Part shown: piece by piece, positions 27,133 to 35,919 of the stretch
How positions within the stretch are numbered: the first letter of the stretch is position 1
How the letters are laid out: each line of letters begins with the position of its first letter
NCBI GenBank assembly: GCA_004210805.1
Contig: SDXZ01000033.1
Location: 1 to 44,848 of the forward strand
Length of the DNA stretch: 44,848 bases
Origin: Acidovorax sp.
Lineage (GTDB): Bacteria; Pseudomonadota; Gammaproteobacteria; Burkholderiales; Burkholderiaceae_C
Direction: 5' to 3'
Notes under the pieces: model-generated
Seen by the model: only the letters and a program-made list of their open reading frames with translations
Databases searched by the model: none
What the model was told of the DNA's origin: nothing
Program-made: the position numbers and the translations under genes

Positions 27133-27990
27133 ATGCAACGCAGTGAATTCCGCTTCTTCCACCGCCTGCGCGTGCGCTGGGCTGAGGTGGACATGCAAAA
27201 GATCGTGTTCAACGCCCACTACCTGATGTACGTCGACACCGCCATGTCCGACTACTGGCGCGCGCTGGCGCTGCCGTACGAGGACAGCATCCTGACCCTG
27301 GGCGGCGAGATGTATGTGAAGAAGGCGACGGTGGAATACCACGCGTCGGCGCGGCTGGATGACACGCTGGACGTGGGCCTGAAGTGCGCGCGCATCGGCA
27401 ACTCGTCGTGCCTGTTTGTGGCGGGCATCTTCAGCAGCGACCGGCTCCTGATATCGGCCGAGCTCGTCTATGTGTTTGCCGACCCGGCCACGCAGACATC
27501 GCGCCCCGTGCCGCCCACGCTGCGCGCGATTTTTGAAGGCTTTGAGGCCGGCCACGACATGGCCGAGGTCAAGACCGGCGACTGGAACACGCTGGGCCGT
27601 GACGCGGGCCGCGTGCGCACGGCCGTGTTTGTGCGCGAGCAGGGCATTCCGGCAGAAATTGAAGCCGACGCACACGACATCTCGGCGCGCCACGCGGTGG
27701 TCTACAACCGCCTGGGCATGCCGATTGCCGCGGGGCGGCTGCTGCAGCCCCAGCCCGGGACCGGCCGCATTGGCCGCATGGCGGTAGACCGGTCGGTGCG
27801 CGGCGGCCGCTGGGGGCGCCAATTGCTCGACGCCCTCGTGGGCGCGGCCCGTGCGCGAGGCGATAGCGAGGTGCAGCTGCATGCGCAGCGCAGCGCCGAA
27901 GGCTTCTATCGCCGTGCGGGATTTGTGGTGACCGGCGAGCCCTGGGAGGAAGCCGGCATCGCGCACATTGCGATGGTGCAGCGGCTTTAG
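27133..27990 (+). CDS. YbgC/FadM-type acyl-CoA thioesterase fused to a GNAT acetyltransferase
   Basis: A 285-residue two-domain protein. Residues ~8-135 are a hotdog thioesterase, with the catalytic Asp region 'RVRWAEVDMQKIVFNAHYL' in the usual tyrosine/asparagine context, and 'KKATVEYHASARLDDTL'. Residues ~148-285 are an ElaA/GNAT-like domain ('RTAVFVREQGIPAEIEAD', 'IGRMAVDRSVRGGRWGRQLLDAL', 'FYRRAGFVVTGEPW') with the acetyl-CoA loop RGGRWG. There is no internal stop or second ribosome site at the joint, so this is a true fusion in the sequence. Both halves use acyl-CoA thioesters; the physiological substrate is unknown. ATG 27133 has GGAG about 9 bp upstream. Confidence 0.9.
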   Translation: MQRSEFRFFHRLRVRWAEVDMQKIVFNAHYLMYVDTAMSDYWRALALPYEDSILTLGGEMYVKKATVEYHASARLDDTLDVGLKCARIGNSSCLFVAGIFSSDRLLISAELVYVFADPATQTSRPVPPTLRAIFEGFEAGHDMAEVKTGDWNTLGRDAGRVRTAVFVREQGIPAEIEADAHDISARHAVVYNRLGMPIAAGRLLQPQPGTGRIGRMAVDRSVRGGRWGRQLLDALVGAARARGDSEVQLHAQRSAEGFYRRAGFVVTGEPWEEAGIAHIAMVQRL

Positions 27991-28013
27991 GCTGCGGGCA
28001 GATTACAGATCTG

Positions 28014-28080
28014 GTGCTATCAAAAAAGGAGCTGCTAGCGCTTTTGGAGTAAGCGCTAGAGCCGTTTTTGGCTTGAATTT
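28014..28080. repeat. Dispersed AGCGCT repeat, copy 4
   Basis: TGCTATCAAAAAAGGAGCTG, CTAGCGCTTTTGGAGTAAGCGCTAG and a GCCGTTTTTGGCTTGAA tail follow the layout of copy 2. It lies between the stop of the thioesterase-GNAT gene and the stop of the convergent ygfZ, a position suited to transcription termination. Confidence 0.85.
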
Positions 28081-28157
28081 ATGCGCCAGAAAGGCTCGTG
28101 CCGCCTGCCAGCGCAGTCACCGTGCCCCAGAACCGTCGAAACCCTGCGATCAGCGGC

Positions 28158-29072
28158 TCAGATATCGTCGAGCAACGCGTAGGGCAGGGGGTGCAGCGTC
28201 AGCGCCACCCCATCGGAAGCGCCCACCTGCAAGCCGTCTTGTGCCGCCGCAATCTGCAGCGACACGATGGCGTCAAAACCACCACCGGGCGCGGGCGCTG
28301 ACTGCACCACCGTGCCACAGGGCTGCTCCAGGTCGTTGGTGCTGAACACCTCGGCGCCGACGGCGACTGCGGCGGCGGCGTGCACGATGTACGCGCGCCG
28401 CTTGAGCGTGCCGCGGAACTGGCTGCGCGCCACCACCTCCTGGCCCGGGTAGCAGCCCTTCTTGAAGTTCACGCCACCCACGGATTCGTAGTTGAGCATC
28501 TGCGGCACAAAGGCTTCGACCACGGGCGTGGTCAGCGTGGCGATGCCGCTCTTGATCTCGCTCCACAGCCACAGGGCCGGGTCCAATGCAGCGCCAGCGG
28601 GCGCGGGCTCTGCCGCCGGCGCCACCCACAGTACGCGCGGCTGGCCATCGACCGGGTACAGGTGCACCACCGATGCCGCACCGATGTCCGACTTGACCCA
28701 TGCGGGCTGAGGGCCGACGGGGAGGGTGGCGACCGCATCGCCCACCAAGCCGTAGAGCGCAAAGTCGTGGGTTGCATCCGTCAACTTGGCCTTGGCACGC
28801 AGCACAAACATCGACAGGCGCTTGAGCGTGGGTGGCAGCAGATCAAGGCTGCACACCAGCAGCACCTCGCTGGCGCTGCGCTTGAATCCGATGAATGTGG
28901 CCTGCATGCGGCCCTTGGCCGACAGGAAAGCCGCTAGGCGCGCCTCGCCCATGCCGAGCAGTGCGAAATCCTGGGTGAGCTGGCCGTGCAGGAACTTGGC
29001 GGCGTCTTCGCCTTCCACGCGAATCACGCCGAGGTGGCACAGGGGGGCAATACCGTTCAAGGGGGAAGTCAT
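28158..29072 (-). CDS. ygfZ: Folate-binding protein YgfZ (GcvT-like, Fe-S cluster repair)
   Basis: A 304-residue cytosolic protein related to the glycine-cleavage T protein. It supports iron-sulfur enzymes such as MiaB in a tetrahydrofolate-dependent manner. The signature K-G-C-Y-P-G-Q-E with essential Cys207 is at 205-212. The N-terminal part has 'GEDAAKFLHGQLTQDF' as expected. The start at ATG 29072 leaves only 9 bp to the divergent mltG start at 29082, so upstream signals for each gene lie within the other's coding sequence. Confidence 0.94.
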   Translation of the reverse strand: MTSPLNGIAPLCHLGVIRVEGEDAAKFLHGQLTQDFALLGMGEARLAAFLSAKGRMQATFIGFKRSASEVLLVCSLDLLPPTLKRLSMFVLRAKAKLTDATHDFALYGLVGDAVATLPVGPQPAWVKSDIGAASVVHLYPVDGQPRVLWVAPAAEPAPAGAALDPALWLWSEIKSGIATLTTPVVEAFVPQMLNYESVGGVNFKKGCYPGQEVVARSQFRGTLKRRAYIVHAAAAVAVGAEVFSTNDLEQPCGTVVQSAPAPGGGFDAIVSLQIAAAQDGLQVGASDGVALTLHPLPYALLDDI

Positions 29073-29081
29073 CGCTGAATT

Positions 29082-30104
29082 ATGATGCCCGGCTCTACAC
29101 ATACATTCATCAGGGTTGTGCGACGTTTCTTTGTTTTGATCGCGCTGGTTTTGATTGCCGCGGGCGGCGCCGCCTTCTGGTGGTTGCATGAGCCATTGGT
29201 GGCGGGGGGCGAGCCGCTTGAGCTGGCGATCGAACCCGGCACCACCCCGCGAGGCATCGCCCGCGATGTGGTGGCCGCTGGCGCCAAGACCGACGCGCGC
29301 CTGCTGTACCTGTGGTTCCGCTTTTCGGGGCAGGACCGGGCCATGAAGGCCGGCAATTACGAGATCCCGCCGGGCACCACGCCGCGCAGCCTGCTGCAGA
29401 AACTGGTGCGTGGCGAAGAATCCCTGCGTGCCCTGACCATCGTCGAGGGCTGGAACTGGCGGCAGGTGCGTCAGGCGCTGGCCAAAGAGGATCAACTCAA
29501 GCCCGATGCCGCCAAGCTCACCGACGAAGCCCTGATGGCACAGCTGGGCCGCCCGGGTGTGCACCCCGAGGGGCGGTTTTTTCCGGACACCTACGCCTAC
29601 GCTAAGGGATCGAGCGACATCGCCCTGCTGCGCCGCGCGATGCATGCGATGGACCGCAAGCTTGAAGCCGCCTGGGCCCAGCGCGCGGCCGACACGCCGC
29701 TCAAGTCTGCGAGCGAGGCGCTGATCCTGGCCAGCATTGTCGAGAAGGAAACCGGCCGCGCGAGTGATCGCGGGCAAATTGCCGGCGTGTTTGCGAACCG
29801 TTTGCGCACCGGCATGCTGCTGCAGACCGACCCGACCGTCATCTACGGACTGGGCGAAAAATTTGACGGCAACCTGCGCAAGCGCGACCTGCTGGCCGAC
29901 ACGCCCTGGAACACCTACACCCGCGCGGGCCTGCCGCCCACCCCCATCGCGATGCCAGGCAAGGCCGCGCTGCTGGCCGCTGTGCAGCCCGAAGCTACGC
30001 GCGCCCTCTACTTTGTGGCCAAGGGCGACGGCACCAGCCACTTCAGCGCATCGCTCGAAGAGCACAACCGCGCGGTGAACCGCTACCAAAAGGGCGCGCA
30101 GTGA
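29082..30104 (+). CDS. mltG: Endolytic transglycosylase MltG
   Basis: A 340-residue inner-membrane lytic transglycosylase that cuts nascent glycan strands and helps set their length. One N-terminal membrane helix is at ~13-33, a LysM-like domain follows, then the YceG catalytic domain with Glu221 in '[11 protein letters not shown]' (Glu218 in E. coli) and '[12 protein letters not shown]', '[13 protein letters not shown]'. ATG 29082 or 29085 starts it. The stop overlaps the GTG start of tmk (GTGA), as in many proteobacteria where mltG and tmk are paired. Confidence 0.95.
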   Translation: MMPGSTHTFIRVVRRFFVLIALVLIAAGGAAFWWLHEPLVAGGEPLELAIEPGTTPRGIARDVVAAGAKTDARLLYLWFRFSGQDRAMKAGNYEIPPGTTPRSLLQKLVRGEESLRALTIVEGWNWRQVRQALAKEDQLKPDAAKLTDEALMAQLGRPGVHPEGRFFPDTYAYAKGSSDIALLRRAMHAMDRKLEAAWAQRAADTPLKSASEALILASIVEKETGRASDRGQIAGVFANRLRTGMLLQTDPTVIYGLGEKFDGNLRKRDLLADTPWNTYTRAGLPPTPIAMPGKAALLAAVQPEATRALYFVAKGDGTSHFSASLEEHNRAVNRYQKGAQ

Positions 30105-30775
30105 CGCGGGGCCTGTTCATCACGTTTGAGGGCATCGACGGCGCGGGCAAGTCCTCGCACATCGAGGGGCTGGCAGCGGCGTTCCGCGCCCAGGGCCGCA
30201 CCGTCACCGTGAGCCGTGAGCCCGGAGGCACGCCCCTGGCAGAGAAGCTGCGTGAAATGGTGCTGAGCGATCCCATGGACCCGCTCACCGAATCGCTGCT
30301 GATCTTTGCGGCGCGGCGCGACCATTTGCTCAACGTGATCGAGCCGGCCCTGGCGCGCGGCGACGTGGTGCTGTGCGACCGTTTTACCGATGCGACCTTC
30401 GCTTACCAAGGCGGGGGGCGGGGCTTCGATATCAGTGTGCTATCAACTTTGGAGCGCATGGCCCAGACAGGACTTGCGCCAGAGGCCGATTTGATGCGTG
30501 AACCGGACCTGACGGTGTGGTTTGACCTGGCGCCCGAGCTTGCAGCGCAGCGGCTGGCCGGTGCGCGTGTGCCGGACCGTTTCGAGTCCCAGCCGGTCGA
30601 GTTTTTCCGCCGCGTGGCACAAGGTTATGCCGACCGCGCCGCGGCAGCGCCGCAGCGTTTTGCGCGCCTGGATGCGGCGCAGGACCGCCACCGCGTGTGG
30701 CAGCAGTTGACCGCCGTTTTCGTGCGCAAGGGCTGGCTGGCGATCATGGTGGCGTCGCAAGGGGGCCCGCAATGA
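30101..30775 (+). CDS. tmk: Thymidylate kinase
   Basis: A 224-residue kinase that phosphorylates dTMP to dTDP for DNA synthesis. The P-loop '[11 protein letters not shown]' is at ~9-19, the DRF motif in '[16 protein letters not shown]' and the dTMP-binding '[11 protein letters not shown]' are all present. The start is GTG 30101, sharing four bases with the mltG stop; the stop overlaps the holB ATG (ATGA), so mltG-tmk-holB-pilZ should be translationally coupled. The C-terminus is ~15 residues longer than E. coli Tmk. Confidence 0.95.
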   Translation: MTRGLFITFEGIDGAGKSSHIEGLAAAFRAQGRTVTVSREPGGTPLAEKLREMVLSDPMDPLTESLLIFAARRDHLLNVIEPALARGDVVLCDRFTDATFAYQGGGRGFDISVLSTLERMAQTGLAPEADLMREPDLTVWFDLAPELAAQRLAGARVPDRFESQPVEFFRRVAQGYADRAAAAPQRFARLDAAQDRHRVWQQLTAVFVRKGWLAIMVASQGGPQ

Positions 30776-31809
30776 GCGATGCCGCGCCCGCGACCGCTCT
30801 GGCTCCATGGATTGCCGCGCAGCGCACCAGCCTGCTCGCGCAGCGCGGACACGCTTGGCTGCTGCAGGGCCCGTCGGGCCTGGGCCAGTACGCGCTGGGC
30901 CTGGAGCTGGTGCGCGCATGGCTGTGTGATGCGCCCACCGCGCACGGCGCCTGCGGCCAGTGCGGCAGCTGCCACGCCATCAGCGTCCGCACGCATGCCG
31001 ACCTGTGTGTGCTGATGCCCGAGGTGCAGATGATGGCGCTGGGCTGGCCGCTGTCTGAAAAAGCGCAGGCCGACATCGACGACAAGAAGCGCAAGCCCAG
31101 CCGCGAGATCCGCGTGGAGGCCATGCGGGATGCCGTCGAGTTTGCACAGCGCACATCGGCACGGGGGCGGGGCAAGGCGGTACTGGTGTACCCGGCCGAG
31201 CAGATGAACCACATCACGGCCAATGCGTTGCTCAAGACGCTGGAGGAGCCGCCCGGCGATGTGCGTTTTGTGCTGGCCAGCGAAGCGGCGCACCAGCTGT
31301 TGCCCACCATCCGCAGCCGTTGTCTGGGCCACGCGATGGTCTGGCCCGGCGAGGCCGACATGCTGCAGTGGCTGGGCATGCAGGGCGTGGGCGACGATGC
31401 GGCGAGAGCGTTTTTGCGCGCGGCCGGCGGCCGGCCCGACGACGCCCTGGCCTGGGCCCAGTCCGGGCGGAGCCCGCAGGCCTGGTCGGCCTTGCCGCAG
31501 GCCATGGCCAAGGGCGACGTGACGGCCCTGGGCGACTGGGCGCCGCCCCAGGTGATTGATGCGCTGCAAAAGCTCTGCCACGACCTTCTGGCCGCCAGCG
31601 TGGGCGCCGCGCCGCGCTACTTTGCGCCGGCCGACCTCCCCAAGGCGCTGCCGCCCCTGGCCGCGCTCACCCGCTGGTCGCGCGCGCTGTCCAAGGCGGC
31701 GCGCACGGCGGAGCATCCGTTCAACGCCGGGCTCATGCTGGAGGCGCTTGTCGCCCAGGCGCGAAACACCCTACACTCCAGGCAACCCGCCGCCAGCCCC
31801 CACTCATGA
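30772..31809 (+). CDS. holB: DNA polymerase III subunit delta'
   Basis: A 345-residue clamp-loader subunit. The four zinc cysteines match E. coli spacing (Cys52, Cys61, Cys64, Cys67). The P-loop-like segment '[11 protein letters not shown]' is degenerate, as expected for delta', which does not hydrolyse ATP. '[20 protein letters not shown]' and 'LPTIRSRC' are the sensor/SRC blocks. ATG 30772 overlaps the tmk stop and its own stop overlaps the pilZ ATG. Confidence 0.95.
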   Translation: MSDAAPATALAPWIAAQRTSLLAQRGHAWLLQGPSGLGQYALGLELVRAWLCDAPTAHGACGQCGSCHAISVRTHADLCVLMPEVQMMALGWPLSEKAQADIDDKKRKPSREIRVEAMRDAVEFAQRTSARGRGKAVLVYPAEQMNHITANALLKTLEEPPGDVRFVLASEAAHQLLPTIRSRCLGHAMVWPGEADMLQWLGMQGVGDDAARAFLRAAGGRPDDALAWAQSGRSPQAWSALPQAMAKGDVTALGDWAPPQVIDALQKLCHDLLAASVGAAPRYFAPADLPKALPPLAALTRWSRALSKAARTAEHPFNAGLMLEALVAQARNTLHSRQPAASPHS

Positions 31810-32165
31810 GCAGTCCATCCACCGCCCCCCGTCCCAGCGTCATGCAGCTGGCCATCAAGGAGAAAGGGGCCTTGTACGCGGCCTACATTCCCTTTTTTGC
31901 CGAAGGGGGCATTTTTGTACCCACCCAGCGCGACTACAAGCTGGGCGATGATGTTTACGTGTTGTTGACCCTGCCGGACGACACGCAGCGCTACCCAGTG
32001 GCCGGCCGCGTGGCCTGGGTCACCCCGGCCCGCGCAGCAGGCAACCGCACGCAGGGCGTGGGGATCCAGTTCCCCAAGGACGAAAAATCGCGCCAGCTCA
32101 AGGCCAAGATCGAGGAACTGCTGGGCACCGCCCTCGGGTCTGACCGCCCGACGCAGACGATCTGA
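31806..32165 (+). CDS. pilZ: PilZ domain protein, type IV pilus assembly
   Basis: A 119-residue single-domain protein. 'FFAEGGIFVPTQRDYKLGDDVYVLLTLP', 'RYPVAGRVAWVTP' and 'GVGIQFP' outline the PilZ barrel. The c-di-GMP-binding RxxxR at the N-terminus is not evident, matching the type IV pilus PilZ of Xanthomonas and Pseudomonas, which acts through FimX/PilB rather than by binding the nucleotide. It is coupled to holB by ATGA overlap, and a strong terminator follows 18 bp after its stop. Confidence 0.92.
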   Translation: MSSPSTAPRPSVMQLAIKEKGALYAAYIPFFAEGGIFVPTQRDYKLGDDVYVLLTLPDDTQRYPVAGRVAWVTPARAAGNRTQGVGIQFPKDEKSRQLKAKIEELLGTALGSDRPTQTI

Positions 32166-32182
32166 CGCCACCGGCTTCCTCG

Positions 32183-32217
32183 TGCCGACCCGCGCTGGCT
32201 GGTCGGCATTTTTATTT
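32183..32217 (+). terminator. Intrinsic terminator after pilZ
   Basis: TGCCGACC (32183-32190) pairs with GGTCGGCA (32201-32208), followed by TTTTTATTTT. A classical rho-independent terminator ending the mltG-tmk-holB-pilZ operon. It lies just 10 bp before the tatD start, so tatD transcription must come from readthrough or from a promoter overlapping pilZ. Confidence 0.85.
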
Positions 32218-32226
32218 TGAAACCGC

Positions 32227-33033
32227 ATGTTCACTGATTCGCACTGTCATCTCAACTTTCCGGAACTGGTGAGCCAGCTGCCAGCGATTCGTCAGGCCAT
32301 GGCCGAGGCCCAGGTGGACCGCGCCCTGTGCATTTGCACAACGCTGGAGGAGTTCGAAGGTGTCCATGCGCTGGCCATGGCGCACGACAACTTCTGGAGC
32401 ACGGTCGGCGTGCACCCGGACAACGAAGGCATCCAAGAGCCCACCGTGCAGGACCTGCTGGACCGCGCAGCCTTGCCGCGCGTGGTGGCCATCGGCGAGA
32501 CGGGGCTGGATTACTACGGCATGGAAGACCGCAAGGGCGGGCGCAGCATTGCCGATCTGGAGTGGCAACGCGACCGGTTTCGCAACCACATCCGCGCAGC
32601 CCGCGCCTGTGGCAAGCCGCTGGTCATCCACACCCGCAGCGCGTCGGACGACACCTTGGCCATCCTGCGGGAAGAGGGCGAGGACGGCGCCAGCAACCAG
32701 GCGGGCGGCGTGTTTCACTGTTTTACCGAGTCGATGGAAGTGGCGCGCGCGGCGCTGGACCGGGGCTACTACATCTCGTTCTCGGGCATCGTGACGTTCA
32801 AGAGCGCGCAGGATCTGCGCGACGTGATCGCCTACGTGCCCCTGGACCGCACGCTGATCGAGACCGACAGCCCCTACCTTGCGCCCGTGCCCTATCGCGG
32901 CAAGACCAACAGCCCGGCGTATGTGCCCTTTGTGGCCAAACAGGTGGCCACGACCAAGGGTCTGGCGATCGAGGACGTGGCGCAGGCCACGAGCCGCAAT
33001 TTCGAGACGCTGTTCAAGGGGGTGACCGCATGA
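32227..33033 (+). CDS. tatD: TatD family metal-dependent hydrolase
   Basis: A 268-residue metal-dependent DNase/hydrolase with a TIM-barrel fold. The metal-binding HxH (His6, His8) opens the protein, Glu91 lies in '[11 protein letters not shown]', and further ligands are in 'LVIHTRSA', 'VFHCFTES' and '[11 protein letters not shown]'. A complete protein. Its stop overlaps an ATG (33030) in the frame of the ankyrin-repeat gene. Confidence 0.94.
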   Translation: MFTDSHCHLNFPELVSQLPAIRQAMAEAQVDRALCICTTLEEFEGVHALAMAHDNFWSTVGVHPDNEGIQEPTVQDLLDRAALPRVVAIGETGLDYYGMEDRKGGRSIADLEWQRDRFRNHIRAARACGKPLVIHTRSASDDTLAILREEGEDGASNQAGGVFHCFTESMEVARAALDRGYYISFSGIVTFKSAQDLRDVIAYVPLDRTLIETDSPYLAPVPYRGKTNSPAYVPFVAKQVATTKGLAIEDVAQATSRNFETLFKGVTA

Positions 33034-33095
33034 GCGCTGCGCCTAGCTTGTCCAGCCCAAATCTGCACCCCAGTGCACAGCATGGAGGTCTGCCA

Positions 33096-33776
33096 GTGAG
33101 TACGCTGCATCGCCGAAAGGCGCTGGCCGCAATGGCCGCGGGTTTGTTGATCACACCCCTGGCCCAGGCCGGGGCGTACGAAGATTTTTTTGTGGCCATC
33201 CTGCGCGACGACCCCAATGCCATTGCGGCTTTGCTGCGGCGCGGGTTCGATCCCAACACGCGCGATCCCAAAGGGCAGGTGGGCCTCGCCATCGCGCTGC
33301 ACAACGGGTCGATGAAAGCGTTTGCCGCACTGTTGGCATCGCGCACGGTCAACGTGGAAGCCCGCAACGCAGAGGACGAAAGCCCGCTGATGCTGGCGGC
33401 GCTGAAGGGCAATGTCGATGCCGTGAAAGCCTTGATCGCGCGCAACGCCGACGTGAACAAGACCGGTTGGGCACCCCTGCACTACGCGGCCTCTGCCGGG
33501 TCGGCGCAGCACACGCAGATCATTGTGCTGCTGCTGGAGAACTATGCCTACATCGACGCCACGTCACCCAACGGCACGACGCCGCTGATGATGGCGGCGC
33601 ACTATGGCTCGACCGCTTCCGTGCAGTTGCTGCTGGACGAAGGGGCCGACCCCACGCTCAAGAACCAGCTGGGACTAACAGCTGCCGACTTTGCGATGCG
33701 CGTGAGCCGCACGGAGTCGGCCGCGAAGATCGCGGAAGCCATCCGGCGCCGGCAGCCGGACCGGGGCAAGTGGTAG
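33096..33776 (+). CDS. Ankyrin-repeat protein, exported
   Basis: A 226-residue protein with a signal sequence '[17 protein letters not shown]' cleaved near AQA-G, then four to five ankyrin repeats ('[20 protein letters not shown]', '[20 protein letters not shown]', '[20 protein letters not shown]'). The twin Arg before the hydrophobic core could be Sec or a weak Tat signal. GTG 33096 was chosen because GGAGGT lies 6 bp upstream; ATG 33030, coupled to the tatD stop, would add 22 hydrophilic residues ahead of the signal. It is probably a periplasmic protein-interaction factor; partner unknown. Confidence 0.88.
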   Translation: MSTLHRRKALAAMAAGLLITPLAQAGAYEDFFVAILRDDPNAIAALLRRGFDPNTRDPKGQVGLAIALHNGSMKAFAALLASRTVNVEARNAEDESPLMLAALKGNVDAVKALIARNADVNKTGWAPLHYAASAGSAQHTQIIVLLLENYAYIDATSPNGTTPLMMAAHYGSTASVQLLLDEGADPTLKNQLGLTAADFAMRVSRTESAAKIAEAIRRRQPDRGKW

Positions 33777-33862
33777 CGGCGTGGGAGCGGTTGCTTCGCA
33801 TCGGTGGCCGCAAGCCGCCAGGAGCCGTAGCACCCGGCTGCGCGGTCCCTTGGATCTGAAAA

Positions 33863-33921
33863 TTTGAATAAAAATGGCCTCCAGCGCTTATCCAGTAAGC
33901 GTTGGTAGCTATTATTTTTGA
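33863..33921. repeat. Dispersed AGCGCT repeat, copy 5
   Basis: TGGCCTCCAGCGCTTATCC ... AAGCGTTGGTAGCTATTA TTTTTGA is the reverse-strand counterpart of copy 3. It lies between the ankyrin gene and the convergent msbA stop at 33922, touching the msbA stop codon. Confidence 0.85.
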
Positions 33922-35712
33922 CTAGCTGGCTTCTGCGGGCCGTGACTGCAGGCGGGCGTACAGGCCGCCTTGCGCCATCAGCTCGGCATGGGTGCCTTGC
34001 TCGGCAATGCGCCCGCGCTCCATCACTACCACCCGGTCCGCATGTTCGATGGTGGACAGGCGGTGGGCAATCACCAGCGTGGTCCGCCCCTGCATCAGGC
34101 GCTGGAGCGCGTCCTGCACCAGGCGCTCCGATTCCGTGTCGAGCGCCGAGGTGGCCTCGTCAAGGATGAGGATCGGCGCGTTCTTGTACAACGCCCGCGC
34201 AATGGCCAGCCGCTGCCGCTGACCGCCAGACAATTGCGTGGCGTTGTGGCCCACCAGGGTGTGGATGCCTTGCGGCAGTGCCGCCACGTGCGCGGCCAGG
34301 TTAGCGGCGTCGAGGCAGTCGCGCACACGCTGTTCGTCCACGCTGCGGCCCAGCGCCACGTTGGCGGCGATGGTGTCGTTGAACATGACGACATCCTGGC
34401 TCACCATCGCAAACTGCGAGCGCAGCGAGCCGAGGTCCCACTCGGGCAGGGGGGTTCCGTCCACAAGAATGTCGCCTGCAGTTGGCATCACAAACCGCGG
34501 CAGAAGGTTGACCAGGGTGGTCTTGCCCGCACCCGACGGCCCCACCAGGGCCACGATCTCGCCGGGGGACACGCGCAGGCTCAGGCGGTCAAGGGCGGGG
34601 GCATGGTCGGGGCCGAAAGACACGCTCACGTCGCGCAGTTCCAGCTCGCCACGCACGCGTTCTGCACGGTGTTGCCCACCGCTTTCCGCACCGGTGTCAC
34701 CCAGCAGGGCCAGGCCGCGCTCGAGTGCAGCCACGCCCCGTGTGACGGGGCTCGCCACATCGGCCAGGCGGCGGATGGGCGCGATGAGCATCAGCATGGC
34801 CGTGATGAAGGACACAAACCCACCCACCGTGACGTCCTTGGAGTCGACTGCCCCCCGGCTTTGCCACAGCGCAATGCAGATCACCACCGACAGCGCCGCA
34901 GCCGCCAGAAGCTGCGTCAACGGTGTCATGGCCGCCGAGGCAATCGTGGATTTGATCGCCAGGCGCCGGAGGCTGCCGCTCAGGCCGGCAAAACGCTCGG
35001 CTTGGCCTTCTTGCGCGCCATGCAGCCGGACCATGCGGTGCGCCAGCACGTTTTCTTCCACCACGTAGGCCAGTTCGTCGGTGGCCTGCTGGCTGCTTTT
35101 GGTGAGGTGGTACAGGCGCTTGGACAGCGTCTTCATGATCCACGCAACCCCTGGCACGACCACCGCGACGATCAAGGTGAGCTGCCAGTTGAGGTACAGC
35201 AGATACAGCAGCAGCGCGATCAGGGTGAAGCCATCGCGCGACAGGCCCATCAGCGCCTGTACCAGCAGCGTTGCGCCGGTTTGGACCTCGTAAACGACGG
35301 TGTTGGACAGCGCGCTGGCCGACTGGCGCGTGAACAGGCCCGTCTCGGCCGCGAGGACGCGGTCGAACAGCGACTGCCGCAGCTTCAGCATGCCTTCGTT
35401 GGCAATGCGGGCGAGCGCGTACTGGCCGACAAACTGCGCCACACCCCGTACAAAAAAGATGCCCAGGATGGCCAGGGGGACCATCCACAGCTGCAAGGTG
35501 CCCTGGGTGAAACCCCGGTCGAGCAGCGGCTGCAACAGGGCAGGGATCAGGGGCTCTGTGATCGCGCCCACGAGGGTGGCCACGATGGCCAGGCCCCAGG
35601 CCAGGCGTTGATTTCCGAAATAGACCGACAAGCGCTGAAGGCGATGCGTCAGGCTGGCAGGGGGAGAGGAGGGGGTGTCGGCAGGCGCGGAGCCCGGGTC
35701 TTTGGCGTGCAT
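33922..35712 (-). CDS. msbA: Lipid A export ABC transporter, permease/ATPase MsbA
   Basis: A 596-residue half-transporter (dimeric flippase for lipid A-core). Six membrane helices occupy ~35-310 (for example 'LAWGLAIVATLVGAITEPLI', 'ALLLYLLYLNWQLTLIVAVV'). The ATPase domain has Walker A 'GPSGAGKTT', Q-loop 'VSQDVVMFND', signature 'LSGGQRQRLAIARAL', Walker B 'ILILDEATSALD' and H-loop 'VIAHRLST'. Length and motifs fit MsbA better than drug exporters of similar form, although that distinction is by family resemblance. It diverges from tolB. Confidence 0.9.
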   Translation of the reverse strand: MHAKDPGSAPADTPSSPPASLTHRLQRLSVYFGNQRLAWGLAIVATLVGAITEPLIPALLQPLLDRGFTQGTLQLWMVPLAILGIFFVRGVAQFVGQYALARIANEGMLKLRQSLFDRVLAAETGLFTRQSASALSNTVVYEVQTGATLLVQALMGLSRDGFTLIALLLYLLYLNWQLTLIVAVVVPGVAWIMKTLSKRLYHLTKSSQQATDELAYVVEENVLAHRMVRLHGAQEGQAERFAGLSGSLRRLAIKSTIASAAMTPLTQLLAAAALSVVICIALWQSRGAVDSKDVTVGGFVSFITAMLMLIAPIRRLADVASPVTRGVAALERGLALLGDTGAESGGQHRAERVRGELELRDVSVSFGPDHAPALDRLSLRVSPGEIVALVGPSGAGKTTLVNLLPRFVMPTAGDILVDGTPLPEWDLGSLRSQFAMVSQDVVMFNDTIAANVALGRSVDEQRVRDCLDAANLAAHVAALPQGIHTLVGHNATQLSGGQRQRLAIARALYKNAPILILDEATSALDTESERLVQDALQRLMQGRTTLVIAHRLSTIEHADRVVVMERGRIAEQGTHAELMAQGGLYARLQSRPAEAS

Positions 35713-35919
35713 GTGGGCCGAATTCTACGTTTGCGTCCGGCAGTGGCTTACAGCCACCCGTGCCGCAGCTTGTCAAAAATAGGAGCATCAATCGCAGCGG
35801 TGGCGCACAGTTTGTCACAGGGGTTTCCCCGCTGTGTGTAACATTCGGGTTTGCTTAGCGATCTCCAAAATGACATTGAACAGGCCCCCAGGCGCTTGTT
35901 CGGCCACAGCTGGATGCCA

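Noticed and set aside
30430-30460. A 'gtgctatcaactttggagc' stretch inside tmk as a sixth copy of the dispersed repeat
   Set aside because: Similarity is limited to about ten bases, the AGCGCT palindrome is absent, and the Tmk protein reads normally through it.
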